Positions 19,301 through 28,095 of a stretch of 64,000 bases of DNA are shown in pieces. Position numbers and translations under genes: made by a program. Source of the stretch: Tenacibaculum caenipelagi. Lineage in GTDB: Bacteria > Bacteroidota > Bacteroidia > Flavobacteriales > Flavobacteriaceae. The notes beneath the pieces are model-generated. The model saw only the letters and a program-made list of their open reading frames with translations, was not told where the DNA came from and did not search any database. How positions within the stretch are numbered: the stretch's first letter is position 1; each line of letters begins with the position of its first letter. The stretch is from the NCBI RefSeq assembly GCF_004363005.1, contig NZ_SNYH01000006.1, forward strand, positions 62,001 to 126,000, given 5' to 3'.

Positions 19301-20761
19301 TTTGTCTAAATAAAAGGTATTGTTGGTTGCAACAACTTTTACATTGTGTTTTTTTGAAAACTCTAAAAGAGTTTCATTCACTACTCTTTCATCTTCTTGT
19401 CCGTGACGCATCAATTCGATATACAAATCGTCTCCGAATTGTTCTTTCCACCAAAGTAATGCTTCTTCAGCTTGAGCTTCACCTACATTTAATATTTTAC
19501 TAGGAACTTCTCCATATAAATTCCCAGTTAAAACAATAACATCTTCTTTGTATTGCTCAATAACTTTTTTGTCAATTCTTGGAACATAGTAAAAGCCATC
19601 AACAAAGGCAATAGAAGACATTTTTGCCAAATTGTGATATCCGTTTTTGTTTTTTGCTAATAAAACAACTTGATATCCATTGTCTTTTTGACTTTTATTG
19701 GTATGGTCTTCACAAATATTAAACTCACAACCTACAATAGGTTTTAAAATGCTCTCAGTGGGTTTTTCTCCTTTTTCTAAAGCTTCGTTATTGGCTGCTT
19801 CAGCAGCTTTGTTGTGTCCTATAACTGCTTGTACAAAGTGAAATGCAGCCATCATGTTACCCGAATCGGTCATTGCTACTGCCGACATGTTGTCTTTTGC
19901 TGCAGCATTTACAATGTTTCCAATTTGGATGGTAGATTGTAAAACAGAATATTGTGTATGGTTATGTAAATGTGCAAACTGAACGCCTTCTAACTCAGCT
20001 AATCCTTCAGCAGTAGAAATAGTATTGGCTTCTTCTGTTTCTGAGGATTTTCTTTTTCGGATTTTCTCACTTTCCTTTTTAAGGTTTAAGTGTGTCAATC
20101 CAATAACTTGAATAGGGTTTGGGTTTGCTTCAGTATAGCGTTGAAAATAATCGGATGGAACATCTAATTGCTCCTCTGTATATTGACGCAAACGAATTAA
20201 TTCTAAAAAGCATCGAGTGGTAGCTTCTACATCGGCAGTTGCATTGTGCGCTTCTCCAAAACCTGTTCCGAATAAATAATTGTGTAATTCAGTAAGTGTA
20301 GGCAATTTGAATTTTCCTCCACGACCTCCAGGAATTTGACACATTTCAGCTGTATGTTCGGTACAGGTATCTAGAACTGGTAATTCTGTTAAATTGTTTT
20401 TAACCCCTAAACGATGGAATTCGCATCCCATGATGTTAACGTCGAATCCTACGTTTTGACCAACAATAAATTTTGTTTTTTGAAGAGCATCGTTAAATAA
20501 CTCTAGTCCTTCACTTAAAGAAATACCTTGTTCAATGGCTAAATCGGTAGAAATTCCGTGAATACGTTCTGCGTCATACGGAATGTTAAAACCGTCTGGT
20601 TGAATTAGAAAATCATTATGTTCAATAAGATTACCTAACTCATCGTGTAATTGCCATGCAATTTGTATAGCTCTAGGCCAGTTATCGGTATCGGTTATTG
20701 GAGCGTTCCAGCTTTTAGGTAATCCAGTAGTTTCGGTATCGAAAATTAAATACATGGGCAA
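16382..20761 (-). CDS. dnaE: DNA polymerase III alpha subunit fused to DEDDh exonuclease
   Basis: The replicative polymerase. Residues 1-190 form an epsilon-type proofreading 3'-5' exonuclease, with FDTETTG at residues 6-12 and AHNATADVEATTRCF near 173. A linker leads to the PHP domain (HLHNHTQYS near 265). The polymerase core carries VGPGRGSAAGS near 640, the catalytic PDIDIDFDDEGR near 690 and KSHSTCYAWIAYQTAYLKAH near 1057, followed by helix-hairpin-helix and OB-fold regions. The length of 1459 residues fits DnaE with the extra exonuclease, a layout known in Flavobacteria. Two ATGs in frame (residues 1 and 3) could both start translation. A 235-bp gene-free stretch upstream separates it from the divergent cold-shock gene. 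Confidence 0.97.
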   Translation of the reverse strand: MPMYLIFDTETTGLPKSWNAPITDTDNWPRAIQIAWQLHDELGNLIEHNDFLIQPDGFNIPYDAERIHGISTDLAIEQGISLSEGLELFNDALQKTKFIVGQNVGFDVNIMGCEFHRLGVKNNLTELPVLDTCTEHTAEMCQIPGGRGGKFKLPTLTELHNYLFGTGFGEAHNATADVEATTRCFLELIRLRQYTEEQLDVPSDYFQRYTEANPNPIQVIGLTHLNLKKESEKIRKRKSSETEEANTISTAEGLAELEGVQFAHLHNHTQYSVLQSTIQIGNIVNAAAKDNMSAVAMTDSGNMMAAFHFVQAVIGHNKAAEAANNEALEKGEKPTESILKPIVGCEFNICEDHTNKSQKDNGYQVVLLAKNKNGYHNLAKMSSIAFVDGFYYVPRIDKKVIEQYKEDVIVLTGNLYGEVPSKILNVGEAQAEEALLWWKEQFGDDLYIELMRHGQEDERVVNETLLEFSKKHNVKVVATNNTFYLDKEDANAHDILLCVKDGEKQATPKGRGRGYRYGLPNDEYYFKSTEEMKKLFADLPEAIINIQEIVDKIEPFGLARDVLLPAFDIPEEFRDAKDLEDGGKRGENNFLRHLTYEGAKKRYGELTESICERLDFELDVIAKTGYPGYFLIVEDFIREARNMDVSVGPGRGSAAGSVVAYCLWITNIDPIKYDLLFERFLNPERVSMPDIDIDFDDEGRSRVMDYVIQKYGANQVAQIITYGTMAAKSSIRDTARVLDLPLFEADRIAKLIPGMKLKKIFSLDEKGLKEKLRSEEIEMVNELKAIANGNGLEAETINKARILEGSVRNTGIHACGVIITPDDITKFVPVSVAKDSDMYVTQFDNSVVESAGLLKMDFLGLKTLTLIKDTVKIVKARHGVELDPESFPIDDEETYALFQRGETVGIFQYESPGMQKYMRELKPTVFADLIAMNALYRPGPLEYIPSFIRRKHGDEEIQYDLPAMEEYLAETYGITVYQEQVMLLSQKLADFTKGEADVLRKAMGKKQAAVLAKMKPKFVNQAKANGHDEKALEKIWKDWEAFASYAFNKSHSTCYAWIAYQTAYLKAHYPAEYMAAVLSNNMNDIKQVSFFMEECKRMGLEVLGPDVNESYAKFSVNKDGAVRFGMAAIKGVGGSAVKAIIDERKENGHYSSIFDVAKRVDLRVANKKAFEGLVLAGGFDSFTSTHRAQYYVKDEKGQTFLEKAIRFGNKYQENQNSSQVSLFGEASEVDLPEPHVPECETWGTMELLAREKEVVGMYISAHPLDDFKNELKFCNATLAHYKNIAQYEGLGLSFAGIVTDVQHRVSKAGKGWASFIMEDYNDNYEFRIFGEDYLKFKHFLVPNSFLFIKTTIKPGWTNNEGIKGEPRIGFNEFLLLHDIMDKMCKKLTIKIPLQEVKENTIKELQHLFATNKGSQSLYFTIWDAEEKIELSLPSRTTKIKVSSEFLKALDEQFINYKLN

Positions 20762-20943
20762 AAATTACTTATTGAAGTGTTTTGGGTAAAAACAAAGTGT
20801 AAAAATACGAAGAATTTACATTGTTATTATGAGAAGTTATTAACGAGCGTTTTTGGTTAAGGTAAAGGCTTGAATAGCTGATTGTAATCAAAGAAAAGAT
20901 GTTAAGTGTAGGTTAAATTTAAAATAAATTTTAAAAAAAGTAA

Positions 20944-20972
20944 TTGATAATCAATTAATAAGATTACATTTG
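20944..20972 (+). promoter_or_regulatory. Bacteroidetes sigma-A promoter of the cold-shock gene
   Basis: TTG at 20944-20946 and TACATTTG at 20965-20972 are separated by 18 bp, matching the -33 (TTG) and -7 (TAnnTTTG) elements of Bacteroidetes. The start codon follows 24 bp later. Confidence 0.7.
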
Positions 20973-20996
20973 TACTTTAATATAATATTTTTTACA

Positions 20997-21188
20997 ATGA
21001 AAGAAGGAACAGTAAAGTTCTTCAATGAATCTAAAGGTTTTGGATTTATTACAGAGTCAGGATCAAACACAGAACATTTTGTACACGTATCAGGTTTAAT
21101 CGATGAGATTAGAGAAGGTGATACTGTTGAGTTTGAACTTAAAGAAGGAAAAAAAGGATTAAACGCAGTTAGCGTTAGAGTATTATAA
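20997..21188 (+). CDS. cspA: Cold-shock domain protein (63 aa)
   Basis: A single OB-fold cold-shock protein that binds single-stranded RNA or DNA and melts secondary structure. RNP1 is KGFGFI (residues 14-19) and RNP2 is EHFVHVS (about 30-36). I chose the ATG at 20997 because an upstream in-frame ATG would extend through the promoter and add a hydrophobic tail foreign to the family. It stands alone between its own promoter and a strong terminator, as expected for a highly expressed monocistronic gene. The symbol is generic for the family. Confidence 0.93.
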   Translation: MKEGTVKFFNESKGFGFITESGSNTEHFVHVSGLIDEIREGDTVEFELKEGKKGLNAVSVRVL

Positions 21189-21212
21189 TATATCTCACAA
21201 TTTATTTTTCTT

Positions 21213-21240
21213 AAGAGCCTGTTTAACAGGCTCTTTTTTA
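21213..21240 (+). terminator. Intrinsic terminator of the cold-shock gene
   Basis: A 9-bp stem (AAGAGCCTG / CAGGCTCTT) with a 5-nt loop is followed by a run of T, 25 bp after the stop codon. Confidence 0.9.
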
Positions 21241-21259
21241 TTGTAATAAAGTTGCTTTT

Positions 21260-21292
21260 TTGCTTTTAAATGAAAAAGATTTTATAAATTTG
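21260..21292 (+). promoter_or_regulatory. Putative promoter of rpsP-rimM
   Basis: TAAATTTG at 21285-21292 fits the -7 element. The best -33 candidate is TTG at 21260-21262, with a long spacer of 22 bp. The transcript would have a leader of about 60 nt before rpsP. Confidence 0.55.
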
Positions 21293-21359
21293 CGCCCACT
21301 TATCACGAGATGGTAAGATTTATTAATAACCAAGGTCGCGAACCTTAAAAATTAAAATT

Positions 21360-21863
21360 ATGCCTGTAAAAATTAGATTACAAAGACACGGTAAAAAAGG
21401 AAAACCATTTTACTGGGTAGTAGCTGCTGATTCAAGAGCTAAAAGAGATGGACGTTTCTTAGAAAAAATCGGAACGTATAACCCTAACACAAATCCTGCA
21501 ACTATCGATTTAGATGTTGATGGAGCTGTAAAATGGTTACAAAACGGTGCTCAACCAACAGATACTGCTAGAGCTATCTTATCTTACAAAGGAGCTTTAT
21601 TAAAGAATCACTTAGCTGGTGGAGTAAAAAAAGGTGCTTTAACTGAAGAGCAAGCTGAAGCTAAATTCAATGCTTGGTTAGAAGATAAAACAGCTAAAGT
21701 TGCTGGTAAAGCTGATGGTTTAGCAAAAGCTGAAGCTGATGCAAAAGCAAAAGCTTTAGAAGCTGAAAAAGCTGTAAATGAAGCACGTATTGCTGCTGCT
21801 GTTCCTGCTACTGATAGCGAGGATGCTGCTGTTGCAGAAACAGGTGCTGATAGCGAAGAATAA
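21360..21863 (+). CDS. rpsP: 30S ribosomal protein S16
   Basis: Ribosomal protein S16, needed for assembly of the small subunit. The N-terminus [21 protein letters not shown] is shown by its first 20 residues and is the family signature; [14 protein letters not shown] follows near residue 31. The protein is 167 residues, about twice the length of the E. coli protein, because of an Ala/Lys/Glu-rich C-terminal extension after about residue 110. Such tails are common in Bacteroidetes. It forms an operon with rimM 15 bp downstream. Confidence 0.96.
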   Translation: MPVKIRLQRHGKKGKPFYWVVAADSRAKRDGRFLEKIGTYNPNTNPATIDLDVDGAVKWLQNGAQPTDTARAILSYKGALLKNHLAGGVKKGALTEEQAEAKFNAWLEDKTAKVAGKADGLAKAEADAKAKALEAEKAVNEARIAAAVPATDSEDAAVAETGADSEE

Positions 21864-21878
21864 AAAACGTGTAGCACG

Positions 21879-22409
21879 ATGATGCAAAAAGAGAATTGCT
21901 TTTATCTTGGCAAAATCGTTAAAAAACATAGTTTTAAGGGTGAAGTAATTATTAAGTTAGATACTGATGAACCCAATCTTTACGAAAATTTGGAATCAGT
22001 TTTTGTCGATTTAGGCAATAATCTGGTTCCTTTTTTTATTGAAAAATCTTCTTTAAGTAAAGGAACTATGTTTAGAGTAAAGTTTGAAGATGTAGATAGT
22101 GAAGCCGATGCAGAAGCGATTATACGAGCAGGAGTTTATTTACCTTTAGACTTACTTCCTAAGCTTTCTGGAAATAAGTTTTACTATCATGAAGTTATAG
22201 GGTTTACTGTTGTTGATGCTAGTTTTGGTACAGTAGGAACAATTATGAGTATTAATGATTCATCAGCACAACCTTTATTTGAAATTGATAGAGAAGGGAA
22301 AGAAATTTTTATTCCTATGATTGATGACTTTATAAAAAAAGTAGATAGAGAAAATCAAACAATAGTGGTAGATACTCCAGAAGGATTAATTGAATTGTAT
22401 TTAGATTAA
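21879..22409 (+). CDS. rimM: Ribosome maturation factor RimM
   Basis: Binds S19 and helps 16S rRNA maturation in the 30S head. The N-terminal RimM domain has CFYLGKIVKKHSFKGEVIIKLDTD (read as LGKIVKKHSFKGEV near residue 8), and the C-terminal PRC-barrel has YYHEVIGFTVVD near residue 104 and IFIPMIDDFIKKVD near 144. The length of 176 residues is normal. The rpsP-rimM pair is conserved across bacteria. trmD, often next, is absent: a terminator follows at once. Confidence 0.94.
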   Translation: MMQKENCFYLGKIVKKHSFKGEVIIKLDTDEPNLYENLESVFVDLGNNLVPFFIEKSSLSKGTMFRVKFEDVDSEADAEAIIRAGVYLPLDLLPKLSGNKFYYHEVIGFTVVDASFGTVGTIMSINDSSAQPLFEIDREGKEIFIPMIDDFIKKVDRENQTIVVDTPEGLIELYLD

Positions 22410-22450
22410 ACGAAAAGAATCATTTTACCTTTCGAATTAAGATAAAAAGT

Positions 22451-22487
22451 AAAAATCCAGAAGATAATTTCTTCTGGATTTTTTTTA
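22451..22487 (+). terminator. Terminator of rpsP-rimM
   Basis: AATCCAGAAG and CTTCTGGATT form a 10-bp stem with a 7-nt loop followed by eight T. A-rich sequence on the other side may let it serve the facing small gene as well. Confidence 0.88.
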
Positions 22488-22724
22488 AACCACTTTTTTT
22501 AGAACTTTTAATTTATTCGTTGTTTTGTTTATTTCATTATTTATCAAATCTTTAGATCTTATAATGTCAGTAACTTGAAAGCTTCTACCATTAAAATTCT
22601 TTTTGATAATAACTCTTTCTAACCAGTACATTTCTCCTTTAAATAGAAGAGGTAAAAATAAAAACTTACTAGTTTTAGTTTTTGAGTTCCTTTTTTTTTG
22701 AGAGGGGTTTAGTCTGATCTTCAT
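22485..22724 (-). CDS. Small basic protein of unknown function (79 aa)
   Basis: Not recognised. The product is very basic (about a third Lys/Arg), with an N-terminal MKIRLNPSQKKRNSKTK tract, a central hydrophobic FLFLPLLFKGEMYWLERVII strand and a charged tail. Small basic proteins with this layout occur in Flavobacteria, and the tryptophan/tyrosine core argues against a random frame. Its 3' end meets the rimM terminator, so the two convergent genes may share it. Confidence 0.5.
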   Translation of the reverse strand: MKIRLNPSQKKRNSKTKTSKFLFLPLLFKGEMYWLERVIIKKNFNGRSFQVTDIIRSKDLINNEINKTTNKLKVLKKVV

Positions 22725-22846
22725 CCTATTGTTTGGTTTAGTAAATGCTATTCAAGTTTTACGGTAAAGCTTAAATTATCATGATTGTATTAGAAAATAA
22801 AAAGGGGAAAGTCGCGCCAAAGGTATATTTTTTATCTTAATAGAAG

Positions 22847-23350
22847 TTAAAAAATATATTCAAAAACACAGTCTTCAGTATTTTCAAAAACTTGTTGCAT
22901 TCCTATGTAGTTAAAACCTAGTTTTTTGAGTAGTTTTTGAGATTTTTCATTTTCAGGCATGGTTAAAGCTAATACTTTTTCTTGTTTAAATTTAGAGCGA
23001 ACATATTCTATAATCAATTTTGTAGCTTCTGTGGCATACCCATTTCCTCTTCCTATTGGTAAAAAAGCATACCCTATATCGATAAAAGCTAGTTTGTCTC
23101 TTTGTAAAGCTGTAGAGGCGCCAATGGGTCTGTTGGTTTCTTTTGAGATTACCGTAAAAAAACCTAGACCTCCTAATTGTAAATTCTTAAACAGTGTTTC
23201 CTTTAAGTAAACTTCTGTTTCTTCAATAGACTTTAAATTTTTATCTCCTATGAATTGAATCCAATCTGGATCATTGAATAGTTCAAAATAAAAAGGAGCG
23301 TCACTCATTAGAGCATCTCGTATAATTAATCGTTCGCTTTCTAATTTCAT
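22847..23350 (-). CDS. GNAT acetyltransferase, RimJ/RimL type (167 aa)
   Basis: An acetyl-CoA-dependent N-acetyltransferase of the RimJ/RimL branch. The opening MKLESERLIIRD is typical for the group. The acetyl-CoA-binding motif A is IGRGNGYATEATKLIIEYVRS (key residues G-R-G-N-G-Y-A near residue 98). The C-terminal part has NEKSQKLLKKLGF, the usual asparagine-containing segment. The substrate is unknown; flavobacterial relatives are general stress or antibiotic-type acetylators. It is a single gene divergent from phnA. Confidence 0.87.
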   Translation of the reverse strand: MKLESERLIIRDALMSDAPFYFELFNDPDWIQFIGDKNLKSIEETEVYLKETLFKNLQLGGLGFFTVISKETNRPIGASTALQRDKLAFIDIGYAFLPIGRGNGYATEATKLIIEYVRSKFKQEKVLALTMPENEKSQKLLKKLGFNYIGMQQVFENTEDCVFEYIF

Positions 23351-23401
23351 AGCTTAAATATAAATTAAAAATGTAATTTTGCGTAGCAAAAAAATAATAA
23401 A

Positions 23402-23992
23402 ATGAGTTTATTACAAGAATTACAAGATAGGAGCGGAAATCAATGCGAACTATGTGCAGCAAAAGATAATTTATCAATTTATGAGGTGCCACCAATTTCT
23501 ACGGGTGGAGTAGATGGTAGTTTGTTAGCTTGTAGCACTTGTATTGAGCAAATTGAAAACCCTGAAGCTACTGACGCAAATCACTGGCGTTGTTTAAATG
23601 ATAGTATGTGGAGCGAGTTTAGAGCAGTAAAAGTGGTCGCTTGGAGAATGTTGCATCGTGTTAAAAAAGCGGGTTGGTCACAAGATTTACTGGATATGAT
23701 GTATTTAGAAGATGAAGAATTACGTTTTGCAGAGACTACAGGTGAACATTTAGATGAAAGTGAAAAAATAATTCATCGTGATGTGAATGGAGCTATTTTA
23801 GAAGCAGGAGATAATGTAGTATTGATTAAAGATTTAAAAGTGAAAGGTTCTAGTATGGTTGCTAAACAAGGAACAGCGGTACGTAGAATTTCATTAGATC
23901 CTGAAAATGCTAAATACATAGAGGGTAAAGTAGACGGAACACAAATAGTGATTATTACCGATTACGTTAAAAAAATGGCTGAAAAGGAATAG
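23402..23992 (+). CDS. phnA: PhnA/YjdM zinc-ribbon protein (196 aa)
   Basis: The N-terminal zinc ribbon has paired cysteines CELC (about residues 17-20) and CSTC (about 45-48). The C-terminal PhnA domain begins with VIHRDVNGAILEAGDNVVLIKDLKVKG (key residues D-x-N-G-x-x-L-x-x-G-D near residue 122) and has the KQGTAVRRISL strand. Despite the name, these proteins are not shown to act in phosphonate use, and their function is uncertain. The 196-residue length with an inserted helical middle is typical for Flavobacteria. Confidence 0.88.
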   Translation: MSLLQELQDRSGNQCELCAAKDNLSIYEVPPISTGGVDGSLLACSTCIEQIENPEATDANHWRCLNDSMWSEFRAVKVVAWRMLHRVKKAGWSQDLLDMMYLEDEELRFAETTGEHLDESEKIIHRDVNGAILEAGDNVVLIKDLKVKGSSMVAKQGTAVRRISLDPENAKYIEGKVDGTQIVIITDYVKKMAEKE

Positions 23993-24015
23993 ATTCTTTT
24001 TAATCTGTTAAAGAA

Positions 24016-24369
24016 ATGTCTGTTAAATACCATAAAGAAAAGCATTTACAAGCTACAAAATATAAAATAGAAAACGTTATCAGGCAGCAAGACTTTTTAT
24101 TGAAGCATAGATGGAAAGTAATTGCTGCTGGTATTGTTTTTAGCTTTTGGGCTCCTGCCTATACACCAGGACATTACTCTTTAAAAAGGACGTCTATACT
24201 TGAAAAAACTGATTACACCTATTTAAAATTAGTAATGCTTTGCGCATCTGTTTATATGGTTTTTTGCCTTCTTTATCATTTCTCAAGTAGATACCAAGAT
24301 AAAAAGAAGTTAAATGAATTAAAAAAGCTAGAAAAAAGATTAGAAAAAGAAATTTCAGAGTTAGATTAA
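24016..24369 (+). CDS. Small two-helix membrane protein (117 aa)
   Basis: Not recognised. Two transmembrane helices are predicted by eye (about residues 34-52, VIAAGIVFSFWAPAYTPG, and about 72-92, LVMLCASVYMVFCLLYHF), with charged coils at both ends, the C-terminal one Lys/Glu-rich. It follows phnA by 23 bp and probably shares its transcript. It converges on the nucleoid-protein gene with a 3-bp gap. Confidence 0.6.
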   Translation: MSVKYHKEKHLQATKYKIENVIRQQDFLLKHRWKVIAAGIVFSFWAPAYTPGHYSLKRTSILEKTDYTYLKLVMLCASVYMVFCLLYHFSSRYQDKKKLNELKKLEKRLEKEISELD

Positions 24370-24372
24370 TTT

Positions 24373-25428
24373 TTATTTCTCAGTGTTATAATACACTTTA
24401 TAAAATTTCATCTTTTTCTCTTCATCGTATCCTTGCTCTAAATATTCAGCAGAAGCATCTGGAGCGTCTATATCAATTTTAATTTGAATGTTAGTGTCAA
24501 GTTTAATCTCTGTTTTAAACTTGCTTTTTTCTTTCTTTAAAACAACATCAGATACCTCAAAGTTATTTCGTATTAATACGTCGTTTAGTTTTTCAAAGTG
24601 TTGTTTATAGTCTTCAAAAAGATCTTTATGTTTGTCTTCTTCGAAGATTTCGTCTTTAAAACCATGGTAGTCTACGCTTTCATGTTCTTTAAAATAATCA
24701 ACTGTGTTAGCTAAGAAGTTATTTTGTTCTTGTTTTCCGAATTCAGGTTTTATAACTTCTTCAGAAAACTCTTTACACATTTCTAAGTAATTTTGAGTAT
24801 GTAAGTTACGGTCATCAGCATACTTTACACTTAAAAAGTTTTTAATCCAGTATTGTGCATCGTACTGGTTATTATCTACCGATAAAACTACGGTACCTTC
24901 TGCGTCAGAAGAGTTTAAAATTAAACAACCTTTATCGAGTCTTTTGGTCGAAATCCCTTTTTGAACAACCACATCAAAACTGTCATCATCTAAATAAGTT
25001 TGAAAAAAATCAACTTTACTTTCAATTTTAAAAACACCAACAGCTTCTGTTAAAACATCTTTATACTCGATGCCTTCAAAATAAGCAACAATTACATCAC
25101 CCGTTTTAATATTGGCAGAGTTTGATTGTTCGTATAGATGATTAACAATGTTTTTAGAATGTTCAATAAAAACCTCTTTGCTGTCATCTTCGAAAATATC
25201 AGAAGTGTATTTGTTAATTTCATTTAAACGAACATCTGCATGATGACTAAAACGGTAGCTCTGTGTAACTGAACCGAAAGGTTTTAGTAAGAAAGGAAGT
25301 AACAATTCGTAACTCTCTTCATCAAAACGCACTAAACTTTCAGAAAAAGCATTTTGTCCGCTATTGTATTTGTTAGCTACTTTGTGAATAATACACTTAC
25401 TAATTTCGGTACGAGTTCTTTTAATCAT
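24373..25428 (-). CDS. Nucleoid-associated protein, NdpA/YejK-like family (PF04245)
   Basis: The N-terminus IKRTRTEISKCIIHKVANK, then SYELLLPFLLKPFGSVTQSY and the segment DVIVAYFEGIEY, match the 37-kDa nucleoid-associated protein family. The product is a soluble DNA-associated protein whose role is poorly understood. I chose the ATG at 25428 rather than an upstream in-frame TTG (25452), because family members begin at this point. The length (about 351 residues) fits the family. It is followed on the opposite strand by phnA's neighbour and preceded by rnhB on the same strand. Confidence 0.8.
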   Translation of the reverse strand: MIKRTRTEISKCIIHKVANKYNSGQNAFSESLVRFDEESYELLLPFLLKPFGSVTQSYRFSHHADVRLNEINKYTSDIFEDDSKEVFIEHSKNIVNHLYEQSNSANIKTGDVIVAYFEGIEYKDVLTEAVGVFKIESKVDFFQTYLDDDSFDVVVQKGISTKRLDKGCLILNSSDAEGTVVLSVDNNQYDAQYWIKNFLSVKYADDRNLHTQNYLEMCKEFSEEVIKPEFGKQEQNNFLANTVDYFKEHESVDYHGFKDEIFEEDKHKDLFEDYKQHFEKLNDVLIRNNFEVSDVVLKKEKSKFKTEIKLDTNIQIKIDIDAPDASAEYLEQGYDEEKKMKFYKVYYNTEK

Positions 25429-25463
25429 CTTCTTATAAAAATTGGAAGACAAAAATAGAAAAA

Positions 25464-26063
25464 TTAAAGTTCCAATTTTAATTGTTCAGGTAACAATTTA
25501 AATGATTTTCGATGGTAAGGTGTCGCTCCAAATTGACGGATGGCTTCACGATGTTCTTTAGTAGGATATCCTTTGTTTTTTTTCCAGTTATACTGAGGGA
25601 ATTCTTGATGAATTTTCTCCATATATTCATCTCTGTAGGTCTTTGCCAATACTGAAGCTGCTGCAATACTCATAAATTTAGCATCTCCTTTTACAATGGT
25701 TTGATGTGAGATTTCTAGATACGGTTTGAATTTATTTCCGTCAACTATGATGAATTCAGGTGTAATAGTTAATTGTTCAATAGAGCGGTGCATTCCTGTA
25801 ATAGAGGCTTGTAAAACATTCAATTCATCCACTTCTCCTTGATGGATAAAGGATACGCCAAAAGCTAAGGCATGTTCTTCAATATACGGACGAAGTTCTT
25901 GCCTTTTTTTCTCAGAAAGTTGCTTGGAGTCGTTTAGTAATTCATGTTTAAAATTATCAGGTAAAATAACGGCGGCGGCAACTACAGGCCCTGATAAACA
26001 ACCTCTACCAGCTTCATCAGTGCCAGCTTCTAATTTATGTCCACTATAGTTTAATTGCAACAT
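25464..26063 (-). CDS. rnhB: Ribonuclease HII
   Basis: Cleaves RNA in RNA/DNA hybrids and starts removal of misincorporated ribonucleotides. The active site is seen in [18 protein letters not shown] (Asp and Glu near residues 16-17, plus the G-R-G substrate loop), [10 protein letters not shown] (Asp near residue 108) and [17 protein letters not shown] (Asp near 139). The C-terminal [23 protein letters not shown] is the substrate-contact region (key residues G-Y-P-T-K-E-H). The length of 199 residues is normal. It is divergent from the porin gene with 70 bp between the start codons. Confidence 0.95.
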   Translation of the reverse strand: MLQLNYSGHKLEAGTDEAGRGCLSGPVVAAAVILPDNFKHELLNDSKQLSEKKRQELRPYIEEHALAFGVSFIHQGEVDELNVLQASITGMHRSIEQLTITPEFIIVDGNKFKPYLEISHQTIVKGDAKFMSIAAASVLAKTYRDEYMEKIHQEFPQYNWKKNKGYPTKEHREAIRQFGATPYHRKSFKLLPEQLKLEL

Positions 26064-26133
26064 GCTACAAATTAACAGTTTTCAAAGAAATTAAACCTAA
26101 AATTAATCGTTAAATTATTTTACTTTTGTCGTT

Positions 26134-28095
26134 ATGAAGAAAAATCTTTTAGTGTTTTTTTGTTTGGTAAGTACTCAGATAATGTTAGCTCAAATAAGAT
26201 CTATTGATAGTAATTTTGGTAGAACTAATGGAGGACTTAATCAAAATTTAGATTCGTTGCCTGAAAATGAGATTAATGTAAAACTTAGTGGAAAAACAAA
26301 GTACACAGATTATAAAATAATATCACATAAAAACGATACTACAATTGTAGATACAACCCTCACAATTCAAAAAGAATACAAGTTTAACTTTTTACGAAAA
26401 GATAATTTTGAATTGTTAGCTTTTCATAACCAAGGGCAAACATTTAATAATTTAGCATACGATTTTACGAATATTTCACAGTTTCCAGACATCGGTTTCA
26501 AAGCTAAATTGTTTAATTATTTTGATATTGAAGATGTAAACTATTATCAGGTACCTACACCTACGACTGAAATTATGTATCGTACAGGGTTGGAACAAGG
26601 ACAGGTTGTTGATGCGCTTTTTACTACAAATTTTTCTAAACGATTTAATTTAGCAATTGCCTATAAAGGACTTCGTTCTTTAGGGGCTTATAGAAGGTCG
26701 TTAGCAAGTACTGGTAATTTTAGAGTGAGTTTTAAGTATGAAACTCCGAAAGGACAATATGCTATTAGAGGTCATGCAGTAAATCAAGATTTTTTTAATC
26801 AAGAAAATGGAGGGTTAACAGCTACTTCTTTGGAAGCTTTTGTAAACGATGACCCTAATTTTAGTGGGAATAGAGGTAGAATGGATATTAACCTTAATGA
26901 TGCAGAAAATACTTTTGATGCTAAACGGTTGTATTTTGAACATACTTTTAAGTTACTTTCATCAAAAGATAGTTTACAAGAGAGAGAGTTTTCTAACTTG
27001 AAGTTGGGTCATTCATTTATTAGAGATTCTAAATTTTACCGTTTTAACCAAGGGACGGCTACTACTGACATTTTTGGTGATGCAAATTCATCGGGAAGTA
27101 TCAATAATAAAACAAGTTATTTGTTGTACAATAACCAATTATTTATAGATTTTAACTCGAAGTATGTTTTAGGTAGGTTTCGTGTAAAGTCTGATTTATC
27201 AACATATTCGTATGGTTATGAGAATTTGCAAAATAATACGGTAGGAATTACTAAAAACAAACTAAAAGGAGATGCAGTTTCGTTTGGTGCTGATTGGAAT
27301 GGTAGAATTGGTAATTTTTACGTGAATGCTTCAGGAAGTATAACCCCTGGTATTGGAAGATTGTCAGGGAATAGGTTGTTTGGGGAAGCTTTTTATAAGA
27401 AAGATAGTGTATTAACCATTAAAGGTAGAGTAGGTATTAGTAATAAATCACCTAACTTTAACTTCTTACTACACCAAAGTACCTATAATGATTATAATTG
27501 GGAAAATAACTTTGCTCAGATAGGAACACATACTTTAGGAGGAGTTATAGAATCAAAGTGGGGAAATATATCTGTTGATATTACTAATATCAATAACTAT
27601 ACTTATTTTAATGAAAATAGTAAACCAGTACAATTTTCAGGAGATGTAAATTATTTAAAAGCGAAGGTGTCTAAAGAGTTTATCTTAGGGAAATTTGCTT
27701 TAGATAATACTTTAATGTATCAAAAAGTAGCAAGCGGCAATAGTGTTTTTAGAGTACCAGAATTTGTAACCCGTAATACTTTGTATTATACGGATGAATG
27801 GTTTAAAGGGAAACCATTATTAGTGCAAATTGGAGCTACATTTAAATATTTTTCAAAGTATAATGCAAATGCGTATAATCCGTTATTAGCAGAGTTTACT
27901 TTGCAAAATGATACTGAAATAGGCTACCCAACGGTTGATTTATTTTTCAATGCAAGAGTACGAAGAACACGAATTTATTTTAAAGCAGATAACATAAGTT
28001 CTTTTGCACTTGATAAAAATTATTTTTCGGCACCAAACTATCCGTATAGAGATTTCGTTATCCGTTTTGGAGTAGTGTGGAATTGGTTTATATAA
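26134..28095 (+). CDS. Putative outer-membrane porin, PF14121 type (653 aa)
   Basis: An outer-membrane beta-barrel. A Sec signal peptide ends at about residue 20 (LVSTQIMLAQ). The mature part alternates short hydrophobic strands with Gly/Asn/Asp turns and ends in an aromatic last strand (VIRFGVVWNWFI) with the terminal aromatic residue of the barrel-assembly signal. The family has N-terminal NYYQVPTPTTEIMYRTGLEQ and SKRFNLAIAYKGLRSLGAYR, both present here near residues 135-190. Transport specificity is unknown. It is monocistronic and its end is abutted by a decayed gene on the other strand. Confidence 0.85.
   Translation: MKKNLLVFFCLVSTQIMLAQIRSIDSNFGRTNGGLNQNLDSLPENEINVKLSGKTKYTDYKIISHKNDTTIVDTTLTIQKEYKFNFLRKDNFELLAFHNQGQTFNNLAYDFTNISQFPDIGFKAKLFNYFDIEDVNYYQVPTPTTEIMYRTGLEQGQVVDALFTTNFSKRFNLAIAYKGLRSLGAYRRSLASTGNFRVSFKYETPKGQYAIRGHAVNQDFFNQENGGLTATSLEAFVNDDPNFSGNRGRMDINLNDAENTFDAKRLYFEHTFKLLSSKDSLQEREFSNLKLGHSFIRDSKFYRFNQGTATTDIFGDANSSGSINNKTSYLLYNNQLFIDFNSKYVLGRFRVKSDLSTYSYGYENLQNNTVGITKNKLKGDAVSFGADWNGRIGNFYVNASGSITPGIGRLSGNRLFGEAFYKKDSVLTIKGRVGISNKSPNFNFLLHQSTYNDYNWENNFAQIGTHTLGGVIESKWGNISVDITNINNYTYFNENSKPVQFSGDVNYLKAKVSKEFILGKFALDNTLMYQKVASGNSVFRVPEFVTRNTLYYTDEWFKGKPLLVQIGATFKYFSKYNANAYNPLLAEFTLQNDTEIGYPTVDLFFNARVRRTRIYFKADNISSFALDKNYFSAPNYPYRDFVIRFGVVWNWFI

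Noticed and set aside
26121..26128. TACTTTTG as porin promoter
   Set aside because: It fits TAnnTTTG but lies only 5 bp before the start codon and has no TTG at the right distance upstream.
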